From: Hirsutella rhossiliensis
Lineage: Eukaryota; Ascomycota; Sordariomycetes; Hypocreales; Ophiocordycipitaceae
DNA: 64,000 nucleotides
Assembly: GCF_020360975.1 (NCBI RefSeq)
Contig: NW_025408671.1
Location: 3,658,001-3,722,000, forward strand
Reading direction: 5' to 3'
Shown here: piece by piece, positions 49,229 to 58,870 of the stretch
How positions within the stretch are numbered: the first letter of the stretch is position 1
How the letters are laid out: each line of letters opens with the position of its first letter
Position numbers and translations under genes: made by a program
Notes under the pieces: model-generated
Databases searched by the model: none
What the model was told of the DNA's origin: nothing
Seen by the model: only the letters and a program-made list of their open reading frames with translations

Positions 49229-50881
49229 TCAATGCTGCTTCCCTATAGTCTGTCTGACATGGTCAACAGCAATATAAGCAAACGTCATGGCCGGTCCCAA
49301 CGTGCCCCCTGCACCAGGAGCGCCTCCCGTGACGATTGACGCCGAAGCGTTGCCAGCAGCGTAGAGCCCCTGGATGACGCTTCCATCCGTCTTGACAACC
49401 CGGGCGTGCTCGTCTGTGAGCAGCCCTCCCCGGGTACCGGCATCCCCTGGATATATCTCGACGGCGGAATAAGGCGGTAGACTGATGGGACCCATGTTTG
49501 GATTCGGCCGCACGTTTGGATCTCCAATGAATCGCTGATAGGCGTCGCCCCCTCTGCCGAAGTCTTGGTCCTCCCCGGTCTCACAGGCGGCGTTCCAACG
49601 TGAGACTGTGCTCTCGAGGTTTGCTGCCGGTACCTCCATCTTGCACGCGAGCTCTGCGATGCTGCCGGCCGTCATCAGACTGGTGGAAGCCGCTCGCGGT
49701 GGCAGCATGCCCACGTTATAGCGCTTGCGGTAGTTCCAGTCCATGATCAGCCAGGTTCGCGCCGTGCTCTTCCCTCCGCAGAGCGATATATCGACAATGT
49801 CCCCGTACGGCGCGGATTCGCAGACGAAACGGTTGCCGGATTGATTCACCGCGATGGAATAAGGCCTAGCCATCTCAAAACAGCAGTTGGTGACTGTTCC
49901 CGTGGCGGGATCCCTCATCGTGGAGATGCCCCAGACCTTGTCTAGTGACGCGCTTGCCGCCTCGAGGGGCTTGCAAAGCCGAAGGGCGCTGCCGGTATCG
50001 CCACACGGGTTGCTCAAGCTCCAGGTTACGCTTGTGGGCTTCGGTAGAAACAGATCCCGCATCTCCTGGTTTCGAGAGAAGCCCGCCGTTGCGAGCAAGA
50101 CTGCTGATGCCCGAACCCGGACCTGTATGTCTCCCTGTTGTAGCACGCCGCCGACAACGACGCCATTCTCGGTTTCCAAGCGGATGAGCTCCGTGTCCCG
50201 GTAGATCCGCACATTGCCGTTCCTCCAACAAATGGATAGAAGCTGGGCGACGAGCGAGCTGCCCATGCAGACCGGCGAGCCCACCAGTCCGGCCAGCTTC
50301 GACTTGAACACCATCCACCACACCTTGGCCATAGTCCCCAACGATGAAAGCGGCCGCGTCAGTGTAGCAAAGTCCTGAAACCTGGCAACGGGAGGCTTTG
50401 TCGAGTAGGCCACGTAGTCTGTCCAGGGCCCCAGTAGCTTGGGCGAAATATTGACAACGGCTGGGTCCAGAGTGCGGCCACCGGCGGGACATGCGCCAGG
50501 CAGGTAAGGATGGTAATCAGGGTACGTTGACCTTTCACTCGTCCACTTGAATCCCGACTCTGTGAGAAGGGACACCATATTGGGGCCAGCGTGCAGGAAA
50601 GCATCGCGGCGAGCGGATGATGACTCTGGTTGATCGTCTCGGGGCGCCCCGAGCAGTGCGTCGAGATGCAGCCTGCCCTGTTCGGGCGAGTCTCGGACTC
50701 CCTGCTTTCTGGTCACCGAGTTTCCCGGTATCCAAACGCAGCCGCCAGAGTACGACGACGTGCCGCCAACCGTCGCCGCCTGTTCGACAATCAAAGTGTT
50801 GAGTCCACGGGAAGCTGCTGCGGCTGCCAGGCCGGTGGCACCGCTCCCGACGATAAGCAAGTCGCACTTTTCGTCCCTCAT
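49229..50881 (-). CDS. FAD-dependent oxidoreductase of the KstD / fumarate reductase flavoprotein family (550 aa)
   Basis: Single exon. The N terminus has the Rossmann FAD motif L-L-I-V-G-S-G-A-T-G at about 8-17 and an E-Q-A acidic strand end, then V-G-G-T-S-S-Y-S-G-G, typical of the FAD_binding_2 family. The C terminus has L-Y-A-A-G-N and G-A-G-G-T-L-G-P-A-M-T-F. Overall similarity is greatest to 3-ketosteroid-delta-1-dehydrogenase-like enzymes. In those the last box reads with a Tyr before Pro-Gly; here the corresponding place is Ala-Pro-Gly-Ala-Gly, so the true substrate may differ. Length fits the family. No signal peptide or membrane helix. It borders the secreted-protein region and the housekeeping block; a role in steroid or secondary metabolism is inference only. 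Confidence 0.8.
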   Translation of the reverse strand: MRDEKCDLLIVGSGATGLAAAAASRGLNTLIVEQAATVGGTSSYSGGCVWIPGNSVTRKQGVRDSPEQGRLHLDALLGAPRDDQPESSSARRDAFLHAGPNMVSLLTESGFKWTSERSTYPDYHPYLPGACPAGGRTLDPAVVNISPKLLGPWTDYVAYSTKPPVARFQDFATLTRPLSSLGTMAKVWWMVFKSKLAGLVGSPVCMGSSLVAQLLSICWRNGNVRIYRDTELIRLETENGVVVGGVLQQGDIQVRVRASAVLLATAGFSRNQEMRDLFLPKPTSVTWSLSNPCGDTGSALRLCKPLEAASASLDKVWGISTMRDPATGTVTNCCFEMARPYSIAVNQSGNRFVCESAPYGDIVDISLCGGKSTARTWLIMDWNYRKRYNVGMLPPRAASTSLMTAGSIAELACKMEVPAANLESTVSRWNAACETGEDQDFGRGGDAYQRFIGDPNVRPNPNMGPISLPPYSAVEIYPGDAGTRGGLLTDEHARVVKTDGSVIQGLYAAGNASASIVTGGAPGAGGTLGPAMTFAYIAVDHVRQTIGKQH

Positions 50882-51688
50882 TTCCGCTGCTGTCTCCGGG
50901 AGCGTATTTGATTAGGTACAGAGTGGAAAGCCCCGGCGCTGCGGCGGCGACGGGGCTAGGAGTGAACATCTTATACGCCCAGCTCGCTCCAACAAGCTGC
51001 GGCATCGTTGTTGGCCAGATGAGGCTGAACGAACACCACTTTGAGCTTGGTATTGTGTAGTTATTGTTGGCGGTGGCAAGCAGCAACACGAGTGTTGGCT
51101 GATCGATGTCACGATCCCCTTGGTGGCCCGTGTAAACCTCCATCAGAGCAGAGGCTCCCACCGTACCGACTGCTTATGGTGGGAGACATGCCGCTACGTA
51201 GAGAGTAGTTGTTCTTCTCGCTATTGTCGGTCTCAGGAGTGCAGGTCGATCACCGCATGAGTGTTGGGTTGTTCATCCCGTCGGTCGGTCTTGTACTAGC
51301 CAACTGTTAGAACAGAGGCTCTGAGGCTTCCGAAAGGGATAATGACACGGTAGAATGTAAGGTTATTTGAATAGGGTTAGAGTAGCTTATAGATCTGCTC
51401 AAGATATATATCAATGGCGGAGTCGGGAGTATGCCCATATCCCATATAGATTGGCCGTATAGCACGGTTTCTCGAGTAAATCGGCCCATCACTGCTGTTA
51501 GATGTACATTTCTTTGAGCTCCGGGATCGGCTTGCTGTGTCCGCGCCCAAGGAAAAAGTAACCACATGCGACGTGGCCAGTAGCCGTCACCATCATGTCC
51601 TCTTTCTTGGTCTTTTCGATCGTACTCTGTCAGCAGACTTTAATTCTGTCTACACATCCAAACAACGGACACCCTTTGCATCGCGAGA
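50882..51688. other. Intergenic region between the flavoprotein and TEL2
   Basis: Holds the promoter of the minus-strand flavoprotein gene (nearest 200 bases) and the 3' flank of TEL2. No gene or RNA seen. Confidence 0.45.
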
Positions 51689-54600
51689 TTAGGAAAACCC
51701 AATCAAGTCCCCCATCAGCAATGCCTGGTACATTTCAATCGCCTCGCCCAGCTTGATCAGTACACCGGCTGCCAGCATCTTGACCTCGTTCTCCTCGCCA
51801 CCATCCTCGCCCCTCGTCCGCTCAAAGATGCCGCCGACCCACTCCCTCGTTTCCACCACCTCACGGCCCTGCTCTTCGCACAGCCGGCGCATGTCGCCCT
51901 CGTTCACCTCGATGAGCACCGTCATAGCCACGAGCCATCCCTTCATGGCCCCCAGGTCGCCCAGCGCGTGAGTCCGGACCCGCAGCAACAAGTCCCACAG
52001 CTCAGACGTGAGCTGCGGCAGGGCCAGGGTTGAGGGACCCGCCGCGTTGACGACGATGGCGAGGGTCTGGAGGTAAAGGGAGAGTAGGCCCGGGTTGAGG
52101 ACGGCGGGCCTGGAGGAGCGGAGCGCTAGCTGGAAATGCGCGGTGAGGGGGGAGAAGAAGTACGCGGCGAGGAGGGCGGCTGTTGTGTTGGGTATGGCCC
52201 GGACGCGAGGCTTTGCTTTCCGTTTTGACTTGTAGCGCTCCGTGAAGGTCTGCAGCTTCAGGACGTCCGGCCCGCTGGTGGCATCGGCGGCCTCGGCAGC
52301 CAGGGGTCCGAGGAAGGAAGAGGTGAGAGATTGCGTGACGATCTCAAGAGCGGTAGGCGGAAGGGCCTTGAGGCGTGACGAGGATGACGGCTCCGGCTGT
52401 TGGGAAGAATCGAGGTAGAGCTGCTCCATCTTTCCCGGGAGTCTCTTGGAAGGGAAGGAAGCTGCCGATTGGTGTTCAGACGTTTCGTAGCCGGCAAGTT
52501 CCCGAGCAGAGAGGCCTAGCGTCACGAGCACTGTTGTCCGCTGGGCGAGGGAAAAGTCGCCCTCAAAGAAGGTGCGAGCGAACCAAGGCGCCATTGACTT
52601 GGGCTGCGCTACCACGAGTGCAATCATCCCCTGCTGCCGTCTGTCGACAAAGTCGTCCATGCCAAACTTGTCTTGTAGCCCGACGAGGAGGCTGGCTAGT
52701 TCCTCGGCGTGGGCGCTGACTTCGGTGCCAAAGTTGGCCTTGCGGCGAATCAAGACGGGAGCCGTCTGCAGCCCCAGCTTCTGCTTGTCGTAGCTCTCCG
52801 AATCCCGGAGATACGTAATTAGGTCGCGAACGTATACCGGAGCCTTGGGCTTGTTGCGTTGGACAAGCGCGGCGTCGTCGTCGGAGTCTTCGGGGTCTGA
52901 GCCCTTTGCGTGGGGAACGAGTTCCTCGTCTGTATCGGAGGAATTGACTTCCTCGATGATGGCCGTCGGAACACTGGCTACAGACTTCGGCCTTGGCTTT
53001 GGTTTTGGCTTTGGCTTCGTCACGGCTGGGGCGGGGGACAGGGCCGGCGGGATGGAGGCGGCCGCAGAGACAATAGAGCCAAAGGGGCCTACGCGATCGG
53101 TGGCTTTGGCGAGTCCCTTGAGCCACTCGGCCTCGTCTGTCTCCATTTCTTCCATGTGAAAGTCGAGTTTCTTGGTCTTGTTGTCGACCAAGGCAGATAG
53201 AGCTTCTCCAACTACTATTCCGAGGAAACGTGCCCTCGTCTGGGTAGCGGCAATCCGGTTGGATATTGCATTCATATACGTGCCGCATTTCAGCAGCATG
53301 GTCAACTTGATCGGTGCAAGCCTGGCCACGTATCCGGCGCTGAGCAGGAGCACCTGGGTGTGGACTGCGGCAACGTCAGAGGGGCCCCGTAGACGCTCCC
53401 CGTTTTCGACTCACCTTCCTGCTGGAGCATTGCAGCATGCTTGATGTAGAGCTGATCTCCAAACTGGGCCAAGCTCTTCTCTAGCACGGTCGAGATGGCT
53501 TCCTTGTCCTGGGCCAGGACTGCGACGGCGGCGCGACGGATGCCGACTCCGTCCCCAAGGCCTGCGCCCGACGATGCCGTACACCAGGTGATGAGATGAG
53601 TTTTGCGCACATCGTCGTTCCCTGTCACGGCGTCAATTATACCAGCGACAGCCGCCACGGTGGCATGCGACTCCACGTTGTCGAGATTCAGATTGTTGAG
53701 GAATCGCTGCGCCAAGTATTCGAACAACATGTCCATGACCTTCTTCGACAGCCGGGACTGGTAGAAACAGACTTGAGTAAATGCACCAGGGCCCCCATCT
53801 TTGGATAATAGAAGCTCGTCGATAATGGTCTTGGCCAAGCTTCCTATGTGAATATGAGCAGGCGGGCCCATGAGAGAGGGGAAGGCGAGCCTTACCAGGA
53901 TATCCAAGAGACATCGAGCGCTGGAAGACATCAAAACAAAAGGTGTTTTCGTCGTCGGAGAAGTGCGTCTTCGCCCAAGACGAGAGGTTGCGGCCGATCC
54001 ATTTGCTGTACTCGGCTCCATCTGCAACCCAGGGGGATCCGGTGCCCACCACGGCGGACGCCTCCGCGGCAGTGGACAGAATGCGACCGTTTGTAAGTAG
54101 CGCTACAAGTTGCTTCTTCATGGCAGCATTTGGCGGCTTGGTTGCAGAAGACGTCCAGAGATTGCGGATCGCGGCATCGCCAGCCAGCAGGGTAGCGAGC
54201 ACATCCAGAAAGACGTCGAGGTTCAACGTGATATCGGGTCTCTTCGCCTCGTGATTACCCAATCTGGACTCCTGTATCAAGGCCTTGATGTGTGCGACGA
54301 TGGCGTTGAGACCCGAGACGCTGCGCAGACAGGTGAGCAGGAGGTCGACATGATGTGATGAGGCCGGGCAAGAGCCATGGTCTGCCGAGCCTTGCCGCAG
54401 CAGGGTCCAGTAGTTCGGGGCTATATCTGTCACCAGGACATGGACAATCGATGCGCTCTGGGGGGTTGGGAGCTGAAGCTGGAAGGCATGGGCTGTGAGA
54501 TATCGCAGGGCTGCAATCAGCGCGTCGTAGCCTGGCTGGCTCTTGAGGACTTTGAGGGCGTCGTCGGCTGACGCCACCTTCGAGAGGGCCGGGCTCTCTT

Positions 54601-54697
54601 CTCGTTGCTTGGACGGTCTCGTTTCTGAGAGGTGTGGCTCCGCGTCTCTTTTGCTTCTCAGATAGGTGGTGCTCACGGGAGTCAGCAGCTCGTCCAT
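51689..54697 (-). CDS. TEL2: Telomere length regulation protein Tel2 (968 aa, 3 exons)
   Basis: Exons 54697-53896, 53843-53415 and 53364-51689, with introns of 52 and 50 nt and phase-1 joins. Tel2 is an alpha-helical repeat scaffold of the TTT (Tel2-Tti1-Tti2) complex, which works with Hsp90/R2TP to mature PIK-related kinases such as TOR, ATM and ATR. The conserved C-terminal domain is visible as P-V-Y-V-R-D-L-I-T-Y-L-R-D preceded by an acidic Ser/Asp linker, then L-I-R-R-K-A-N-F-G-T-E-V and the D-R-R-Q-Q-G-M-I-A-L block. A basic Lys-Pro tract lies before the linker. Length is usual for filamentous fungi. It is divergent from RPC40 with a shared 407-bp spacer. Confidence 0.85.
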
Positions 54698-55104
54698 GCT
54701 TCTCCTCGGCGTCTTTCATTCAGCCAGGGTTGCGGTGCAAAGGGTGAAACAACATCAGCGCTGGGCGAAGCGCGACATGGCGAGGCGGTGCGTGGCGATG
54801 TCCTTTGTTGTCCTCAGATCATGTCCGTCGGGTCTTTTCGTAAGTTGGATGAGGTTACTTGACTGCTTGCCTCTATCGGCGCTCTACCTCATTCCTCCTG
54901 CAAGGTCCCACGTGGGGACGGACAGGGTGGGGCAGCATCTGGATGCCTTGCGTCGAGGAGGGGTCCACCCCTCTTATCAGCGATAAGCCCAGTCGCTCGT
55001 CACCTCAACTTTTTTTTCCCCCGTCTCCCTCTCACCGTTCCATCTCCAATCCCTTCCCCCCTCGCCCACTCCCCGTCCTCCTCTCGGTCCCGGTTGCGCC
55101 AAAC
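54698..55104. promoter_or_regulatory. Bidirectional promoter between TEL2 and RPC40
   Basis: A 407-bp spacer between divergent start codons. Pyrimidine-rich on the RPC40 side (about 55,005-55,090), as often seen before fungal transcription starts. No TATA box seen. Confidence 0.45.
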
Positions 55105-56312
55105 ATGGCCCCGGCGCAGCAGGCAGACTGGCGCAAACCGCCCAGCGCGGCCGACCTGGAGCGTCGAAACGTGAGTCTTCCTCAACCCATATCTCCCTCT
55201 CCCGGGCCCGTCTGACAGCGCGTGCTCTCTAGACCGTCGGCATCCACAAGGAGACGGTCACGGATGTCACCTCCATCGACTACCCCGGCCACGTCCCCGG
55301 CGAGGACATGGCCTTCACCATTGAGCGCTTCCAGTCGGCCTTTTCCGTAAACTTCCACCGCAACGACGCCGCCCACGCCTCCTTCTCCCTCGTCGGCCTC
55401 GACGCCTCGCTCGCAAACGCCTTCCGCCGCATCCTCCTGGCCGAGATCCCCACGCTCGCCGTCGAGAACGTCTACATCGAGAACAACACCTCGGTCATCC
55501 AAGACGAGGTCCTCGCCCACCGCCTCGGCCTCATCCCCTTTGACGGCGGCCGCGAGGGCCTCCACAGCTTCCTCAAGTGGCACAAGAAGCCCGGCCCTGG
55601 CGAGGACCCCTACGCAAACTGCTTCGACTGGAACACGGTGCGCCTCGAGCTCAACATCACTTGCTCCCACAACAAGGACGCCGCCCCGGATGAGAGGGAC
55701 CCGGCCCACGCCTTCCACAACGCAAACGTCTACGCCCGCGACATTGTCTTTGTGCCCACGGGCAAGCAGGCCGACTACTTTTCCGGTGACGACGCCATCC
55801 GGCCCGTCAACCCGGACATTCTCATTGCCAAGCTGCGCCCGCGCCAGACCATCAACCTGTCCATGCACATGCACAAAGGCATCGGCGCAGACCACGCAAA
55901 GTTCTCGCCCGTCGCCACCGCCTCGTACCGCCTCATGCCCACCATCACCATCACAAAACCCATCCTCGGCCCCGACGCCGAAAAGTTTGCCCGCTGCTTC
56001 CCCGAGGGCGTCATCGGCCTCACAAAGGTGTCCAAGAAGGAGGCCGCCCAGGTCGGCACCGCCTACGAGGGCCGCGCCGGCGACGCCAAGGCCGTCGTCG
56101 TGGACCCCATGAAGGACACGGTCAGCAGGGAGTGCCTGCGGCACGCCGAGTTTGAAGGCAAGGTCAAGCTGGGCCGCAGGAGAGACCACTTCATCTTCTC
56201 CATCGAGAGTACCGGGCAGTGGGACAGTGACGAGCTCTTCCTCGAGGCTGTCAAGCACCTCAAGCTCAAGTCTCAGAAGCTTGAGCAGCAGGTCATCAAC
56301 ATGACGCGGTGA
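55105..56312 (+). CDS. RPC40: RNA polymerase I and III subunit AC40 (381 aa)
   Basis: Exons 55105-55170 and 55233-56312; intron of 62 nt with TCTGAC branch. This is the alpha-like subunit shared by Pol I and Pol III, which pairs with AC19 to start enzyme assembly in the nucleus. Visible hallmarks are the alpha motif N-A-F-R-R-I-L-L-A-E-I-P-T-L-A-V-E, then V-Y-I-E-N-N-T-S-V-I-Q-D-E-V-L-A-H-R-L-G-L-I-P. The insert domain is present, as is a C-terminal F-I-F-S-I-E-S-T-G-Q dimerisation strand. The coding sequence is very GC-rich in third positions, which produces a long antisense open frame. Confidence 0.93.
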
Positions 56313-56707
56313 CGACGCGGTCGCTGGCAACGGCAATCGCTGCCCTCTTTGTTCTCTGATGAATCCATAATGCCGTCTGGGTGCCTGTTGCTTATCCTTG
56401 GTCTCCTGCTCTCTCCCCCCGGTGTTTCTTTTTCTCTTGTGCTTCTTGATGCGCAGGTAGATAAAACAGGGTTGGTACTATGGCATCCCTTGAATTTCAA
56501 AATCTTGGACAATCATGTTACATGTCCCTATATGCTTAGATGCCCTGGCTCGCGCTGTGATTTTGCCCGAAGCCCATCGTCATTCATGTCTCCAACGCCA
56601 GGAAATGCAAGGACAAGGTCCAGAAAGTATCGACTCCGACAAACGCCATCCTGCGACCCCCTACCCCTTTTTCTTTGCCACCTCGCTTTCTCGCCCTGTC
56701 CAGCACG
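56313..56707. terminator. Convergent 3' region of RPC40 and UBA3
   Basis: A 395-bp spacer between two stop codons of converging genes. Contains pyrimidine-rich and AT-rich stretches (about 56,400-56,520) where both transcripts probably end. No distinct AATAAA on the plus strand was found. Confidence 0.35.
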
Positions 56708-58287
56708 TCAGGACTCGGCCTTGAACTTGAGGGCAAAGTTAAACTCGAGTGGAAAGGCCGGATCGGTGACGACGACCTGCTGTCCATGCTCGAGGCCGAG
56801 CTCGGCAATCGTCTTGGCCAGATTCGGTCTCGTCTGCTCCTCCAAGCTGGGGGGGGACTGCATGTACAGCGTCTTGCCCTCGGCCCGGATCGACGGCTTC
56901 TTGAGCTGCGCCTCGGGGCGCACGGCCAGCGAATCGACGAGGTCCTGCAGAGACTTGCGGGGGTCGACGTCCAGGGGGCGGGCTTGGCGGCCGCAGACGG
57001 GGCAGTCGTCTTTTTTCTCGTGCTTGAAGGTGAATGTGTAGATGCTGTCGTTGCCAGAGTACATCATGTAATTGTTCTCGAAGCCCAAGCAGGGCGCCGA
57101 CGTCGTCGCAATCTTGAAGGCCTCGTTGCAGCAGGCTGCCGCGATGATTGCGTTTGTCGACGCGATGGCGGGGATGATGTTCTTGATAGTCCCCTGGGTG
57201 AGCGAGTAGGTGACGCCCGGGATGTTGAACTCTTGCGACCGGGCAAACGCCTTCTGGTAAAGCCAATTGACGTGCTCGGGGTCGTCCTTGTCCAGCTTGG
57301 GAAAGGGCTTCTCCTGGTCCCAGGCAATGACGTGGGCCCACTCGACGCAGTGCTCTGGCTGCCGAGGGATGGATGCGATGGTGCAGAGCGGGACGGCGGC
57401 TCGCGGCGCATGCATCTCGAGCTGGCACTCGATGCACGACGTAATGGACGGTAGAATGACGCGGGCCTGGCCCTTGAAGCCCTCGGTCCCGCCGTCAATC
57501 AGGGGCTTGATGCCGTCCGGGTCCTCGGCCTCCTCGGCAATGGAAACGAGCATGGCGTTGATCCACCTCCGCGCCTCGATGCTGTCGAGGCCACAGACAA
57601 CGAGCTGGAACTGGCGATAAAAGGATTCGTCAAAGTCCTGGATCCGCTTATTGTGGGCGGTAATCGAGACGCCCTTGACTCTCCGCTCGACGAACCGGGC
57701 CGCCACTTCGGCCTTGTACTTGCCCACGTCGGAGCGGCGGAAGAGGAATTGCCGGTTGAGGTTGGATATATCGATGGTATCTGGGCATTGTACGACGGGT
57801 CAGCGGGAGTAGGAGGGCGGACAGACGGCGCCAGGGCTCTCGCACCCATATCGATGACGTGAATGTCCCTGAACCGCGACATGGCCAGGTTCTTGAGTAT
57901 CTCGCATCCTAGACCTCCCGCACCGCTTGGAGACGGCGTCAGTGGGCGGGAACTGCAGAGCTCGAGGCGGCGTCGACCAACATGACCCTATGTGCGCGCG
58001 CACCCCTTGTCAGCTTGGCCCAGCAGAGGAAAGGGAGGTCGGCGACGGGAGTCCCTACAAGACTTTGAACTTGTCAAACTGGGCGAGGAACTCTTCCGAC
58101 GTCGCGTCCGGATCGGTAAAGGGGCCGGGGTTCCGTCTGATTTGGTCGAGGTATTTCCTAAAGCGGCCCCCAGTTCGTCAACAACGTCGCGGGGAACCGT
58201 TTGCGCTGTGCCAGAAACAGGCAGGGCTGCTCACCATCGTGCCTCGTCGGTGCTGGTGTTGGCTTCGGTTTGCGTGCCGCCGCTCAT
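56708..58287 (-). CDS. UBA3: NEDD8-activating enzyme E1 catalytic subunit Uba3 (436 aa, 5 exons including a 6-nt microexon)
   Basis: Exons 58287-58235, 58157-58059, 57987-57982, 57925-57846 and 57780-56708. Uba3 with Ula1 adenylates NEDD8/Rub1 and forms a thioester on its Cys, feeding cullin neddylation. Visible: W-K-Y-L-D near the start; [12 protein letters not shown] (about 50-61), the nucleotide-binding loop; [29 protein letters not shown]; Cys 212 in [13 protein letters not shown] as the catalytic thiol; zinc ligands C-x2-C in two pairs; a C-terminal ubiquitin-fold E2-binding domain with T-R-P-N-L. The 6-nt exon GGTCAT supplies the bases that make L-V-I before G-A-G-G. Skipping it keeps the frame but loses conserved residues. 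Confidence 0.9.
57982..57987 (-). other. 6-nt microexon of UBA3
   Basis: Flanked on the minus strand by acceptor CACATAG and donor GTTGGT. Both neighbouring introns (71 and 56 nt) have a CTGAC branch site. It completes TT-G, GTC and AT-C, spelling Leu-Val-Ile. Confidence 0.75.
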
Positions 58288-58870
58288 TTTTAGAAGTGAA
58301 TGGAAAGGAAATGAGAAAGGCTTGAGGAATGCGGGTGCGGCCGCGGCTCTCGAGACGGTGTGGGGTGGGCGAAGAAGAATGGGGGGCTTGCAAGAGACAA
58401 GAGTGGTGATGGGAGCTGAAGGGGTGGCGCCGCCGTGGCGGAGAGCTGGGGGCTCGGTAAGGCTCGGTGAGTCTCGGTGAATGTGGGGCAGCCAGAGTAC
58501 GTAGCCGGTCAAGCAGTCATTCGAGCAGCCAGACGGATAGCTAATTACCTATAGGTAGCTAGGTAATTCATGCTTAAAGGTAGGGACCTAGGTAGTTCTT
58601 GCCATATATAATTCTGCATCTACTTGGGTACAAGTTTGCGACTCGCACAGCTTGACCGACAACTTGCGGCCACAGCGGCCCAGTCGTCGGCGTGTCCTCG
58701 TCGCACTTACAAGACAACAGCGAGGCAACAGCGAGGCAACAGCGAGGCAACAGCGAGGCTGATGCCGATTCGACTTTTACTGTACATTTCTCGGTATTTC
58801 CTCCCTGCCATGAATACCCGATATTCGCTGTGGAAAGCTGCAACGGTAACCGGCCAAGACTTTTCCCAGT
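58288..58870. other. Region between UBA3 and NUP159
   Basis: Promoter of UBA3 and 3' flank of NUP159. It contains an inverted repeat AATTACCT...AGGTAATT at 58,543-58,568 and an 11-bp minisatellite at 58,715-58,758. No gene. Confidence 0.5.
58715..58758 (+). repeat. 11-bp minisatellite, four units
   Basis: Four exact tandem copies of CAACAGCGAGG, about 110 bases beyond the NUP159 stop. Confidence 0.9.

Noticed and set aside
55182..56336. 384-codon open frame antisense to RPC40
   Set aside because: Produced by GC-rich third positions of the real gene; protein composition is low-complexity Val/Gly/Asp/Glu.
57499..57882. Frame running from the UBA3 exon 4 Met through intron 4
   Set aside because: It reads through a clear GT-AG intron (57,781-57,845); the spliced product restores the conserved D-M-D-T-I-D motif.
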